From NCBI GenBank assembly GCA_036732755.1, contig DAINBU010000014.1:1-57550 (forward strand): a stretch of DNA of 57,550 nt. The letters run 5' to 3'. The stretch is from DASRRB01 sp036732755. GTDB lineage: Bacteria > Planctomycetota > B15-G4 > SIAN01. The translations under genes were made by a program, and so were the position numbers. Position 1 is the first letter of the stretch, and every line of letters begins with the position of its first letter. Below, piece by piece: positions 32,186 to 41,385 of this stretch. A model generated the notes under the pieces. That model searched no databases. It was given only the letters and a program-made list of their open reading frames with translations, and was not told the origin of the DNA.

Positions 32186-33114
32186 GGGTGCGTCCCGAGC
32201 AGGAGGAGGAAGCCGAAGCCGGTCAGCAGGCACGCCCCCATCAGCAGGTTCGGGACGTAGAGCAGCCTGAGCCGCGCCATGGTCGACTCGACCACGCCGA
32301 CAGCGACGGCGACCGCCAGCGTCGCCGCGACGAAGAGGGCCCACCGCAGCGGCGCGGCGTCGACCCGCACCGGCACGACGAGGCCGACGACGAGGGAGGA
32401 GAGGACGAGGAGCTTGACCGCGGCGCCGTGGAGGACCACGCCCAAGGCGGGGCCGCCGTGGTCGAGGACCATCACCTCGTGGACCATCGTCAGCTCGAGA
32501 TGGGTGTTCGGATCGTCGAACGGGATGCGCGAGTTCTCGACGAGCAGCACGATGAAGAGGCCGAAGAGGACGAGCACCATCGTCGGCGTCGCGCTCGACC
32601 ACGACGCGGCGATCGGAGCGCCGAAGAGATCGGAGAGGCTCTCCCCCCCGCTCGTCCGCGCGAGCGCGAGGAGCCCGAGGAAGAGCGCCGGCTCCGCGAG
32701 GCAGGCGAAGGTCATCTCGCGCGCCGCCCCCATCCCTTCGAACGAGGAGCCGGTGTCGAGCGCCGCGAGCGCCGTGAAGAAGCGGCCGAGCGCGAGCAGG
32801 TAGGCGAAGAGGATCAGGTCGCCGTCGAAGCGGATCGGCGCGGCCCCGCCCGCCAGCGGCACCAGCAGCCCCGCGAGCACGACCGCGACCCACGTGATCG
32901 CGGGACCGGCGAGGAAGACGGAGGTCGTCGTGCGGCTGAGGACGGCCCCCTTGCGGAGGAGCTTCCAGAGGTCGTGATAGGGCTGGAGGAGCGGCGCGCC
33001 GACGCGGCCCGCGAAGGCGGCCTTGGTCTTCACGATCACGCCGAGCAGCAGCGGCGGCAGCAGCAGCAACAGCAGCGGCTGGACGGCGGCGTCGACCGCG
33101 CGGTCGCTCATCAT
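32182..33114 (-). CDS. Operon A: HyfC/HycD-like (NuoH-type) membrane subunit
   Basis: A 310-residue protein of about eight helices. Diagnostic stretches are 'KTKAAFAGRVGAPLLQPYHDLWKLLRKG' and 'ENSRIPFDDPNTHLELTMVHEVM', the NuoH/HycD signature that joins the hydrophilic module to the antiporter subunits and forms the quinone-like cavity region. The start is the first of two adjacent ATGs (33114), overlapping the HyfB-like stop by 4 bases. Confidence 0.9.
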   Translation of the reverse strand: MMSDRAVDAAVQPLLLLLLPPLLLGVIVKTKAAFAGRVGAPLLQPYHDLWKLLRKGAVLSRTTTSVFLAGPAITWVAVVLAGLLVPLAGGAAPIRFDGDLILFAYLLALGRFFTALAALDTGSSFEGMGAAREMTFACLAEPALFLGLLALARTSGGESLSDLFGAPIAASWSSATPTMVLVLFGLFIVLLVENSRIPFDDPNTHLELTMVHEVMVLDHGGPALGVVLHGAAVKLLVLSSLVVGLVVPVRVDAAPLRWALFVAATLAVAVAVGVVESTMARLRLLYVPNLLMGACLLTGFGFLLLLGTHP

Positions 33115-35186
33115 CGCGGCACCAGGCCCTTCAGCAGCTCGCCGACCGGCACGGTCGAGAGGGCGAGCGCCAGCACGGCGATCAGCACGTAGAGGATGTA
33201 GAGCTGGATCCGGCCGGGCTGGAGGAATCGCAGCCATAGGAGCTTGCGCGCGATCCAGCGCAGCACCGGCAAGAACCACCGGTCGAGGACGACGTCGTCG
33301 ACGTGGCTGCGATGATGGGCGGACTTCGGGAAGAGCTCGCGCAGTCGTGGCGCGTGCTCGCGCGGACGGAGCGCCCAGCGGAAGATCGCCACGAGCATCT
33401 CGGCGAAGGACGAGGACGAATACTGCATCCGCGCGGTCGGCGCCGCGTAGCCGCAGTCCCAGGTCGGCACGCGCTGGTCGTCCTCGACACGCATCCGCCG
33501 CCGCAGGAGGAGGACGGCCGCGGCGGCGCCGACCCAGAGCGCGGCGGAGAGGACGGTGATCCATCCGAGCGGCCCGACCGGCGCGAGCGTGCGCAGCGGA
33601 ACGGGCGCCCCCCCGCCCGCGGTCGCCGCCGCCGACCACGTCGCGGCGGCCCGATCGAGGAACGGCACCGCCAGCGCCGGCAGCAGGCCGATCGCGGCGC
33701 AGAGGAGCGCGAGCGCCGCCATCGGCACGAGCATCGTGCGCGGCGCCTCGACCGGCTCGCGTTCGTGGGGACGGCGCGCGACGCCGAGGAAGACCGCGCC
33801 GAACGCCTTGACGAAACAGGCCGCGGCGAGGGCGCCGATCATCGCGAGCGCCGGAACGGCGAGCGCGGCCGCGGCGACCGGGCTCCCGTCGGCCGGAGCG
33901 AGCGTCTTCCACAGTCCGAGGTAGATCAGCAGCTCGCTCACGAAGCCGTTCAGCGGCGGAAGGCCGCAGATCGCGACGGCGCCGCAGAGGAAGAGGGCGG
34001 CGGTGACCGGCATCGACCGCGCGAGCCCGCCCATGCGGTCGATCTCGCGCGTGTGCACCCGATGGATCACGGAACCCGCGGAGAGGAAGAGCAGCGCCTT
34101 GAAGAACGAGTGGTTCCAGACGTGGAGGATCGCTCCGCCGAGCCCGAGCGCGATCCAGTCGGCGCGGCCCTGCGAACGGCCGAGCAGCGCGAGCCCGAGC
34201 CCCATCACGATGATCCCGACGTTCTCGATGCTGTGGTAGGCGAGCAGGCGCTTCAGGTCGTGCTGGGCGATCGCGAAGACGACGCCGGCGACGCCGCTGA
34301 TCGCGCCGAGCGCGAGGACGAGTCCGCCCCAGTAGAGGGGCGGGTGCGGGAGCATGCAGGTGAGGCGCGCGAGACCGTAGACGCCGGTCTTCAGCACGAC
34401 CGCCGAGAGCACCGCCGAGACGTGGCTCGGCGCGACGGCGTGCGCTCCCGGCAGCCAGACGTGGAGCGGCATCAGGCCCGCCTTCAGGCCGAAGCCGAGG
34501 AGGCCGAGCGCGAAAATGGCTGCGCACGCCCCCGCGCTCGCCGACGCTTCCGGCAGCGCGTCGAGACCGAACGACCCGGTCTGCGCGAAGACGATCGAGA
34601 GGAGCGCGAAGAGGGCGAGCGTGCCGACGTGGGTCGCGATGAAGTAGACCCGCCCGGCCGCGCGCGCCTCGGGGTCGTCGTGGTCGGTCGTGATGAGGAA
34701 GAAGGCGGAGAGCGCCATCCCCTCCCACGCGAAGAGGAAGAGGACGCCGTCCCGCGCGATCGTGAGGAGGACGAGCGAGGCCGCGAGGACCCCGTAGAAC
34801 GCGCGCAGCTTGCGGCCCGTCTCCGGGTGTTCGCGCTGGCTCCAGTAACGCAGTCCGTAGACGGCGCCGAGCGCCGGCACGACGACGAGCGGGACCAGGA
34901 ACGCCGCGCTCAGCCCGTCGACCTCGATCCGGAACGAGCCGAAGGGGAGGGACCACGCCAGTTCGAATCGCGGGGACGACGCGACGAAGAGGCTCGCGAC
35001 CGCCCCGACCAGGACCGCCAGCGCTCCGACGCCGTGGAGGACGACGGCGAGCCGCTCGCCCGCGCGCGAGCGGCTCGAAAGGAAGACGCCCGGCAGTCCG
35101 CTCGCGCCGATCAGGAGCGCGCCGAGCAGCGGGAGCCACACGGGAAGGAGCGCGAAGAGGCTCGCCGCCGTGTCGCTCGCCGCCAT
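33111..35186 (-). CDS. Operon A: HyfB-like (NuoL/MrpA-type) antiporter subunit
   Basis: A 691-residue, about 16-helix protein. The conserved Glu155 lies in 'LFLFAWEGMALSAFFL', and the TM7-type Lys in 'FGLKAGLMPLHVWLPGAH'. A second Lys follows in 'SAVVLKTGVYGL', and 'LAYHSIENVGIIVMGLG' marks the next channel segment. The C-terminal hydrophilic tail includes 'WDCGYAAPTARMQYSSSSFAE', as in HyfB/HycC. It is probably the main ion-translocating subunit. Only 3 bases separate it from the regulator gene stop. Confidence 0.9.
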   Translation of the reverse strand: MAASDTAASLFALLPVWLPLLGALLIGASGLPGVFLSSRSRAGERLAVVLHGVGALAVLVGAVASLFVASSPRFELAWSLPFGSFRIEVDGLSAAFLVPLVVVPALGAVYGLRYWSQREHPETGRKLRAFYGVLAASLVLLTIARDGVLFLFAWEGMALSAFFLITTDHDDPEARAAGRVYFIATHVGTLALFALLSIVFAQTGSFGLDALPEASASAGACAAIFALGLLGFGLKAGLMPLHVWLPGAHAVAPSHVSAVLSAVVLKTGVYGLARLTCMLPHPPLYWGGLVLALGAISGVAGVVFAIAQHDLKRLLAYHSIENVGIIVMGLGLALLGRSQGRADWIALGLGGAILHVWNHSFFKALLFLSAGSVIHRVHTREIDRMGGLARSMPVTAALFLCGAVAICGLPPLNGFVSELLIYLGLWKTLAPADGSPVAAAALAVPALAMIGALAAACFVKAFGAVFLGVARRPHEREPVEAPRTMLVPMAALALLCAAIGLLPALAVPFLDRAAATWSAAATAGGGAPVPLRTLAPVGPLGWITVLSAALWVGAAAAVLLLRRRMRVEDDQRVPTWDCGYAAPTARMQYSSSSFAEMLVAIFRWALRPREHAPRLRELFPKSAHHRSHVDDVVLDRWFLPVLRWIARKLLWLRFLQPGRIQLYILYVLIAVLALALSTVPVGELLKGLVPR

Positions 35187-35189
35187 GGG

Positions 35190-35921
35190 TCAATGGTCCG
35201 GGCCGGCGTTCGTGTCGGCGCCCTTTCCGGCATGGGTCGCGGCGCCCGGGATGCGCGATTCGGCCGCGTGCATCGCTTCGAGGATCCGCTCCACCGTGGC
35301 GCGCGCCTCGAGCAGCTCACGGAGTCGGCCGTCTCGCAGCACGTAGCCGAGCCGCGACAGGATGTGCAGATGGGCGCGCGTGGTCGGCGCGACGACGAGG
35401 AAGAGCGCGTGTACCGGACGGCGGTCGACCGCACCGTAGTCGATCGGCCGCTCGAGGAGTCCCAGCACGAGCATCGGCTTCGGCACGCGCATCACGATGG
35501 GGTTGCGCACGTGTGGGATCGCGATCCCTTCGCCGATGCCCGTCGAGCCGAGCTGCTCGCGTGCGAGCAGGATCTGGAGGAGGCCCTCCCGATCGACCCC
35601 CTTCGGGAGCTTCAGGTGGGCGACCAGCTCGGCCAGGACCGATCGCTTGTCGGCGCCGCGGACGGGAGAGACCACGCCGCCCGCGCGCAGCGCGTCGACG
35701 AGATTCGGGAGGAGCTCGCGCTCGTCGCTCTCCGGATCCTGGAACAGGGTCGCCGGGATCTTCATCCCGCGTGCCGTCGCCCACTCGAAGAGGGCGTCCG
35801 GACTGAAGCGGTGGCCGCCATCCACCTTCGAGACCGGCAGCCCCATCTCCTCGACCCAGCGGAGCACGTCCTTCTCGGAGACTCCGAACCGGGACGCGAC
35901 GTCCCGGATCCCGAATCGCAT
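35190..35921 (-). CDS. Operon A leader gene: HTH-PTS EIIA fusion regulator
   Basis: A 243-residue protein. Residues 1-55 form a MerR/excisionase-like winged helix ('IRDVASRFGVSEKDVLRWVEEMGLPVSKVDGGHRFS' in part). Residues 75-225 form a PTS EIIA type-2 (fructose/Ntr) domain with His137 in 'GIAIPHVRN', the phosphorylated histidine, and the 'STGIGEG' lead-in. EIIA-Ntr proteins regulate K+ transport and other functions according to phosphorylation. As first gene of the operon, with AAGGAGGGGACC before its ATG, it may control the complex or its transcription. No PTS permease is nearby. Confidence 0.85.
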   Translation of the reverse strand: MRFGIRDVASRFGVSEKDVLRWVEEMGLPVSKVDGGHRFSPDALFEWATARGMKIPATLFQDPESDERELLPNLVDALRAGGVVSPVRGADKRSVLAELVAHLKLPKGVDREGLLQILLAREQLGSTGIGEGIAIPHVRNPIVMRVPKPMLVLGLLERPIDYGAVDRRPVHALFLVVAPTTRAHLHILSRLGYVLRDGRLRELLEARATVERILEAMHAAESRIPGAATHAGKGADTNAGPDH

Positions 35922-35969
35922 GGTCCCCTCCTTGGCCGGATGCGCCGAGGCAGATGATATGCGGCCGCG

Positions 35970-36758
35970 TCAGCGCTCCCCCACCTCGATCTGCCCGAGC
36001 AGCCGCAGCAGCCCGTCCAGGATCGTGAACGGATGGGGCGGGCAGCCGGGCACGTAGAGGTCGACCGGCAGCAGCGCGCTCGCGCCGTTCATCACTTCGG
36101 GATGGTCGACATAGGGTCCGCCGGAGATCGCGCAGGCGCCGACGGCGACGACGAGCTTCGGCGCGGGCACCGCCTCCCACGTCTTCCTGACCGCGAGCTC
36201 CATGTTCTTCGTGACCGGGCCGGTGATCAGCAGCCCGTCGGCGTGGCGCGGCGACGCGACGAACTGGATGCCGAAACGGCCGAGGTCGAAGACGAGAGTG
36301 CCGAGCACGTTCACGTCGGACTCGCAGCCGTTGCAGCCGCCGGCGCTCACCTGGCGCAGCTTGAGCGAGCGGCCGAAGAGGCGCCTCGCCTTCTCGTCGA
36401 GCGACTGCGCGAGCACGAGCTTCTGCCCGTCGGTCAGCATCAGGTCGGCGCGCGCGCGCGTCGCGAGGCGGTACTCGCGCGTGTACGCGATCGTCCCTTC
36501 GGGACAGGCCTGCACGCAGTCGGTGCAGAAGAGGCAGCGGCCGAGGTCGAGCTCGAGCGACGTCCTTCCCGTGTCGGTGGTCTTCGCCGTGATCGCCCGC
36601 GTCGGGCAGGCGTCGACGCAATCGCGGCAGCCGTCGCGGCACTTCGTCGAGTCGATGACCGGCAGCCCGCGGAAGCGGTCGGGCAGCGCCGGCTCCTCTG
36701 CCGGGAAGGCGCCGGTCCGGTGGCCCTGCTTCAGCCGTTCGAGGAGGATCCGCAGCAT
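35970..36758 (-). CDS. Operon B: ferredoxin-NuoB/HycG fusion, Ehr-type small subunit
   Basis: A 262-residue paralogue of the operon A small subunit, with the same two ferredoxin motifs ('CRDGCRDCVDACP', 'CLFCTDCVQACPEG') and the NuoB-type ligands 'GGCNGCES', 'GACAISGG' and 'PGCPPHP'. It is 11 residues shorter, mainly because the inter-motif loop lacks the Gly/Pro-rich insert seen in A. It is the last gene of operon B; its stop is 48 bases before the start of the operon A regulator, so readthrough from B into A is possible. Confidence 0.88.
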   Translation of the reverse strand: MLRILLERLKQGHRTGAFPAEEPALPDRFRGLPVIDSTKCRDGCRDCVDACPTRAITAKTTDTGRTSLELDLGRCLFCTDCVQACPEGTIAYTREYRLATRARADLMLTDGQKLVLAQSLDEKARRLFGRSLKLRQVSAGGCNGCESDVNVLGTLVFDLGRFGIQFVASPRHADGLLITGPVTKNMELAVRKTWEAVPAPKLVVAVGACAISGGPYVDHPEVMNGASALLPVDLYVPGCPPHPFTILDGLLRLLGQIEVGER

Positions 36759-36832
36759 CGTGCGTCAGCGCCTCACAGGTCGTGGCCGCAGTAGGAGAAG
36801 TTGAAGCTCTTGTTGCAGAGCGGGAAGTCGGA
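36660..36832. repeat. 173-bp near-identical segment shared by the two operons, copy B
   Basis: Copy of 28445-28617. It joins the first 33 codons of the small subunit gene to the last codons of the large subunit gene, including the 14-base gap between them. Confidence 0.9.
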
Positions 36833-38266
36833 GAGCGGCTGGTCGCGCAGCGCGTGCGCGAGCGCGTCCCAGCCGTGGAACGACGGGTCGACGACCTTGT
36901 AGCGCGCGAAGCGGCTCTGCTCGTCGGTGAGCGCGACGTGGCAGATCTCGCCGCGCCACCCCTCGACCAGCGCGACGGCGATGCGCCCCGGGAGCAGCCG
37001 CGTGCGCTCGCCGCGGATCGGGCCCGCCGGCAGCTCGGCGAGCTGCTCGAGCAGGAACTGCGCGGAGCGCTGGATCTCGAGCCAGCGTACGAACGCGCGC
37101 GCGAAGACGTCGCCGCCGCCCGCTGTGGAGACGGGGACCTGCGCGACGCGCCACGCGCCGGCCGGGAAGTCGGTGCGCACGTCTCTCTCGAGCCCGCTCG
37201 CGCGCGCCGCCGGCCCGACCACGCCGAGCTCGTCGGCCACGTCGGTCGCGACGCGCCCCGTCCCCTCGAAGCGCGCCATCACCGACGGCGAGTCCCACAG
37301 GAGCTGCACGGCGCCGCGCACCTCGCGCAGCGCCGTCGCGACCGCGTCGCGCATCTCGCGCGCCTGCGCGTCGTCGACGTCGAACGAGACGCCGAACGGC
37401 CGCACGAACGAGCGGCCGAAGCGGCTGCCGCAGAGGCGCGCCGTCAGGTTGAGCCAGTCGCCGCGCAGCCGCCCGCAGAACGCCGCGGTCGGCAGGAAGC
37501 CGACGTCGGCCGCGAGCGCGCCGAGGTCGCCGGTGTGGTTGGCGAGGCGCTCGAGCTCGAGCGCGACGGCGCGCAGCGCGTGCGCGCGCGGCGGCGCGTG
37601 GCCGCCGGCGAGCGCCTCGAAGAGCTGGCAGTAGGCGGTCGCGTGGCCGATCGTGGTGTCACCGGCGAGCGTCTCGATGCGGTGGACGGTGCGGGCGTCG
37701 GGGCCGCCGACCAGCGAACGCTCGATGCCGCGGTGCTGGTAGCCGAGCGCGATCTCGAGATGGTGGACCGTCTCGCCGTGGACCTGGAAGCGGAAGTGGC
37801 CCGGCTCGATCACGCCGGCGTGGACCGGCCCCACCGCGACTTCGTGCAGCTCCTCGCCGGCCATCGAGAAGAAGCGCTCCTGCAGCCGCGCGCGCACCGG
37901 CTCGGGGCGCGGATGGCCGATCGGTCGGAGCTGCCACTGCTCGAGCAGCTCGCGCTCGAACTTGTGCAGCTGCGCGCAGCGCGGCGTGAGCGACGGGAAC
38001 GACTCCTGGACGTCGCTCGCGAGCAGCTCGAGTCGCCCGCGCTCGGCGTCGGCGAGCACGGCGTGGAGACGCACCCGCTGTCGTGGATGTTGCGACGCCT
38101 CCGCGAAGAGCGGCTGGCCGAAGAGCGCGGCGACGCGCACGCCCGCCTCCGCCGCCGCGACCAGCGCGTCACCGAACTCGTGGAACGGCAGCAGCGGCAC
38201 CGACGCGAGCGGCGCCGCGGAGGCGTTGCCGAGGAGGAGGCCGCGCGGCGCGTCGGCGGCGGCCAC
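36773..38266 (-). CDS. Operon B: HycE/HyfG-like (NuoCD-like) large subunit without NiFe ligands
   Basis: A 497-residue paralogue of the operon A large subunit with a more diverged NuoC-like N-terminus. The same substitutions are present: 'ETLAGDTTIGH' (198-208) where NiFe enzymes have RxCGxCxxxH, and the terminal 'DFPLCNKSFNFSYCGHDL' with Cys484 and Cys493. Identical loss in both copies argues for a settled function, not decay. The GTG start lies 1 base after the HyfF-like stop. Confidence 0.87.
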   Translation of the reverse strand: MAAADAPRGLLLGNASAAPLASVPLLPFHEFGDALVAAAEAGVRVAALFGQPLFAEASQHPRQRVRLHAVLADAERGRLELLASDVQESFPSLTPRCAQLHKFERELLEQWQLRPIGHPRPEPVRARLQERFFSMAGEELHEVAVGPVHAGVIEPGHFRFQVHGETVHHLEIALGYQHRGIERSLVGGPDARTVHRIETLAGDTTIGHATAYCQLFEALAGGHAPPRAHALRAVALELERLANHTGDLGALAADVGFLPTAAFCGRLRGDWLNLTARLCGSRFGRSFVRPFGVSFDVDDAQAREMRDAVATALREVRGAVQLLWDSPSVMARFEGTGRVATDVADELGVVGPAARASGLERDVRTDFPAGAWRVAQVPVSTAGGGDVFARAFVRWLEIQRSAQFLLEQLAELPAGPIRGERTRLLPGRIAVALVEGWRGEICHVALTDEQSRFARYKVVDPSFHGWDALAHALRDQPLSDFPLCNKSFNFSYCGHDL

Positions 38267-38267
38267 G

Positions 38268-39803
38268 TCAGCGCCCCCCGAGCAGCGCGGCCGCCTCGCG
38301 CAGCGCGTGCTGGACGAATGGCGGGACGTAGACGCCGAGCCCGAGCACGAACGTCGCGAGCAGCGCCGGCGGCGCGACCGACCACCACGACTCCGTCGGC
38401 CACCCCGATTCGGCCGGCGCCGCGCCGGCGTGCACGCGCCCCGCCGGCGCCGGCCCCTGCGTCATGCGCAGCAGCACGCGCGCCGTCCCGAGGAAGACGA
38501 CCGCGAGCAGCGCGAGCGTCGCCGCCCCGACCGCCGCGTGGCCCTGCGCGAAGCAGGCGCGCAGGATCGCGAACTCCGACACGAACGGCCCGAACGGCGG
38601 CGTGCCGGTGATGGCGAGCAGCCCGATCCCCCACAGCGTCCCGGTCGCCGGCAGCGTGCGCAGCAGCCCGGTCACGTCGCGCGTCGCGCGCGAGCGGTAG
38701 GCGTGGAGGATGTTGCCGGCGAGCAGGAAGAGCATCCCCTTGGTGAGCGAGTGGTTGACCGCGTGCAGCAGCGCCGCGTCGATCCCGCCGCCGCCGACCC
38801 CGATCGCGACCGCGAGCAGCCCCATGTGCTCGACGCTCGACCAGGCGAGCATCCGCTTGTAGTTGCCCTGCCCCAGGATGAAGACGGCCGCGAAGACGAG
38901 CGAGGCGATGCCGAAGCCGATCAGGAGCGGCGACGCGAAGGCGAGGTGCGCCGCGCCGGCCGCCGCGTCGGGCCCAGTCGCCCCGAGCACCTGCAGCGCG
39001 CGCAGGATCCCGAGGAAGGCGCCGTTCAGGAGCGCGCCGGAGAGCAGCGCCGAGACGAGCGAGGGCGCCTCGCTGTGCGCGTCGGGCAGCCACGCATGCA
39101 TCGGCGCGAGCCCCATCTTCGTGCCGAAGCCGACGAGCAGGCAGAGGAACGCGACGCGCGTCCACGTCGGGTCGAGCGCGCCAGGATGGGCCAGCCACGC
39201 GTCGAGCGCGAGCGGCGAGGCGCCGCCGTCGGCCAGCCCGGGCGCCGCCTGCGCCGCGAGGGCGAGGGAGAAGTTGCCGAGCAGCGCGATGCCGATGCCC
39301 ACCGAGCAGAGCAGCAGGTACTTCCAGGTCGCCTCGAGGCTGCGCGCGTGGCGGTGGAAGTAGAGGAGCGGCGCGCTCGAGAGCGTCGTCGCCTCGATCG
39401 CCACCCACAGGATCCCGAGGTGGCGGCTCGCCGCGACCAGCGAGAGCGTCGCGAGCAGCCAGAGCAGGCAGCCCGTGAAGACCGCCTCGGGTGCGTTGGT
39501 GAAGAGGAAGCCCTCCTCGAATTCGGCGCGCGGGCCGACTCCCTCGCGCGCGAGGTAGCCGACGGCGTAGAGCGCCGCGGCGCAGAAGAGCGCGCTCGCG
39601 AGCGTGAGGACGACGAGGCCCGCCGCGTCGAGCCCCACCCAGCCCGCGACGAGCGGCGCCGGACGGACGATCCACGCCGCGCCGACCAGCGCGAGGTGCG
39701 CGAGCGCGACGCCGACCAGCAGCGCGCGGCGCGTCCGATCGCCCTTCACGAAGAAGGCGGCGGTGCCGGCGAGCGCCGGGAGCAGCAGCAGCGCGAGGAT
39801 CAC
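38268..39803 (-). CDS. Operon B: HyfF-like antiporter-type membrane subunit
   Basis: About 511 residues and 14 helices, paralogous to the operon A subunit. Conserved are the Glu in 'LWVAIEATTLSSAPLLYF', the Lys in 'EATWKYLLLCSVGIGIALLG' and 'GFGTKMGLAPMHAWLPDAHSEAP', and 'MLAWSSVEHMGLLAVAIG'. It has a longer loop before the last helices than copy A. GTG start at 39803, overlapping the HyfE-like stop by 4 bases. Confidence 0.88.
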   Translation of the reverse strand: MILALLLLPALAGTAAFFVKGDRTRRALLVGVALAHLALVGAAWIVRPAPLVAGWVGLDAAGLVVLTLASALFCAAALYAVGYLAREGVGPRAEFEEGFLFTNAPEAVFTGCLLWLLATLSLVAASRHLGILWVAIEATTLSSAPLLYFHRHARSLEATWKYLLLCSVGIGIALLGNFSLALAAQAAPGLADGGASPLALDAWLAHPGALDPTWTRVAFLCLLVGFGTKMGLAPMHAWLPDAHSEAPSLVSALLSGALLNGAFLGILRALQVLGATGPDAAAGAAHLAFASPLLIGFGIASLVFAAVFILGQGNYKRMLAWSSVEHMGLLAVAIGVGGGGIDAALLHAVNHSLTKGMLFLLAGNILHAYRSRATRDVTGLLRTLPATGTLWGIGLLAITGTPPFGPFVSEFAILRACFAQGHAAVGAATLALLAVVFLGTARVLLRMTQGPAPAGRVHAGAAPAESGWPTESWWSVAPPALLATFVLGLGVYVPPFVQHALREAAALLGGR

Positions 39804-40462
39804 GGCTCGGAGTCCTTCAAGGCGGAGAGCCGGTCGGCGCTCAGGTGGCGCAGGTCGCGCTGCAGGTGGAAGAGCGTGATCCCCATCACGAAGACGCCGA
39901 CGAAGACGTCGAGCAGCACGCCCATCTCGACCAGCAGCGGCTGGTCGCGCACCAGCGGGACGCCGAACCCGAAGATGCCGTTCTCGAAGACGAGGTAGCC
40001 GATCACCTGGTGGAGCGCGCTGCGCCGCGCGACCAGCAGCAGGAGCCCGGTCAGCAGCGTCGAGAGCGCGACCGCGACCCCGAACGACGGCGTCGCGCGG
40101 CCCGGCAGCGGCAGCCGCGCCCCGCACCAGAGCGCGACCGCGAGCAGCGCGACGCCGAGCAGCAGCGACGTGCTGTAGCCCACGTAGGGCTCCTCCTCGC
40201 GCCGCACCTCGGCGTCGCGCAGCGCGCGCTTCAGGAAGCGCGGGAAGACGATGCCCTTGAGCGCGAGCACCGCCGCCGAGAGCGCGATGACGTGCGCGGT
40301 CGGGTCGTCGATGTGGGCGAGCCACGGCAGCAGGCCGACCGCGCAGCCCTGCAGCGCGACGATCCGCACGGCGAGCCCGAGCCGGCTCGCGCCGAGCAGC
40401 GCGAGGTTCGTCAGGACGATGACCACGCTCAGCACGTCGACCGGCGTCGGCGCCGCGCTCAT
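39800..40462 (-). CDS. Operon B: HyfE-like membrane subunit (NuoK-related)
   Basis: A 220-residue, six- to seven-helix paralogue with 'GYLVFENGIFGFGVPL' (channel Glu) and 'EMGVLLDVFVGVFVMGITLFHL'. ATG at 40462 overlaps the HyfC-like stop; its own stop overlaps the HyfF-like GTG. It belongs to the membrane arm of the second complex. Confidence 0.85.
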   Translation of the reverse strand: MSAAPTPVDVLSVVIVLTNLALLGASRLGLAVRIVALQGCAVGLLPWLAHIDDPTAHVIALSAAVLALKGIVFPRFLKRALRDAEVRREEEPYVGYSTSLLLGVALLAVALWCGARLPLPGRATPSFGVAVALSTLLTGLLLLVARRSALHQVIGYLVFENGIFGFGVPLVRDQPLLVEMGVLLDVFVGVFVMGITLFHLQRDLRHLSADRLSALKDSEP

Positions 40463-41385
40463 GCGCCCGGCCCCCCGCGCAGGAGGAGGATCGCGCCGAG
40501 CGCCGCGAGCGACGACGCCGCGACCAGGAGCTGCGGGACGCGCGCGAGGCGCAGGCGCGCCATCGCCGACTCGACCAGCCCGATCGCGACTCCGACGCCG
40601 GCCATCCCGGCGAGCGCGGCGGCGAGGTCGGCGAGCGGCGCGCCGCTGCGCACCGGCACGGCGACGTCGACCAGCAGCGCGGAGAGGAGCCAGAGGCGGA
40701 CCGCCTTCGCCCACTCGATCAGCGCGAGGTCGGGCCCGCCGTGGTCGAGCACCATCACCTCGTGCACCATCGTGAGCTCGAGGTGCGTGGCCGGATCGTC
40801 GACGGGAATCCGGCCGTTCTCCGCGAGGCAGACCAGCGCGAGCGTCGCGACGAGCAGCGCGAGCGCAGGCCCCTGCGCGACCCAGAGCTCGGGCGTGACG
40901 CCGGCGCTCATGGCGGTGAGCGAGAAGCCCTGCGTGGCGCGCGCGAGCGCCGCGAGCGCGAGCAGCAGCGCCGGCTCCGCGAACGAGGCGAAGCTCGCCT
41001 CGCGGCTCGCCCCCGCCCCCTCGAAGGCCGACCCGGTGTCGAGCGCCGCGAGCACCGTCGCGAAGCGCAGGAGCGCGAGTGCTCCGACCAGCGCGACGAG
41101 GTCGCCGCTGAAGCTCACCGGCGCCGCGATGCTCGCGAGCGGCACGAGCAGCGCGGCGACTCCGACGCACGCGGCGCTCGCAACCGGGCCGGCCCGGAAC
41201 AGCCACGTCGTGGTCCGGCTGAAGACGGCGCCTTTCCGGAGGAGCTTCGCGAGATCGAAGTAGAGCTGCAGCAGCGGCGGCCCTCTCCGCCCCGCGACCC
41301 GCGCCTTCGTCCGCTGCACGACGCCGGCGAGCAGCGGCGCGAGCGCGAAGGCGAGCAGCGGCGGCGCGAGCGGGAGCGCGCTCAC
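40459..41385 (-). CDS. Operon B: HyfC/HycD-like (NuoH-type) membrane subunit
   Basis: A 308-residue, about eight-helix protein with 'QRTKARVAGRRGPPLLQLYFDLAKLLRKG' (in part) and 'ENGRIPVDDPATHLELTMVHEVM', the NuoH/HycD signature. GTG at 41385 shares GTGA with the HyfB-like stop. It links the hydrophilic module to the antiporter subunits. Confidence 0.9.
   Translation of the reverse strand: MSALPLAPPLLAFALAPLLAGVVQRTKARVAGRRGPPLLQLYFDLAKLLRKGAVFSRTTTWLFRAGPVASAACVGVAALLVPLASIAAPVSFSGDLVALVGALALLRFATVLAALDTGSAFEGAGASREASFASFAEPALLLALAALARATQGFSLTAMSAGVTPELWVAQGPALALLVATLALVCLAENGRIPVDDPATHLELTMVHEVMVLDHGGPDLALIEWAKAVRLWLLSALLVDVAVPVRSGAPLADLAAALAGMAGVGVAIGLVESAMARLRLARVPQLLVAASSLAALGAILLLRGGPGA

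Noticed and set aside
33303..35957. An 884-codon open frame on the plus strand across the HyfB-like gene and its regulator
   Set aside because: It is an Arg/Glu/Asp-rich shadow of the opposite strand with no domain; the membrane protein on the minus strand has clear motifs.
27722..38266. Genuine NiFe hydrogenase or formate hydrogenlyase
   Set aside because: The NiFe-binding cysteines are absent from both large subunits and no maturation or formate dehydrogenase gene is present.
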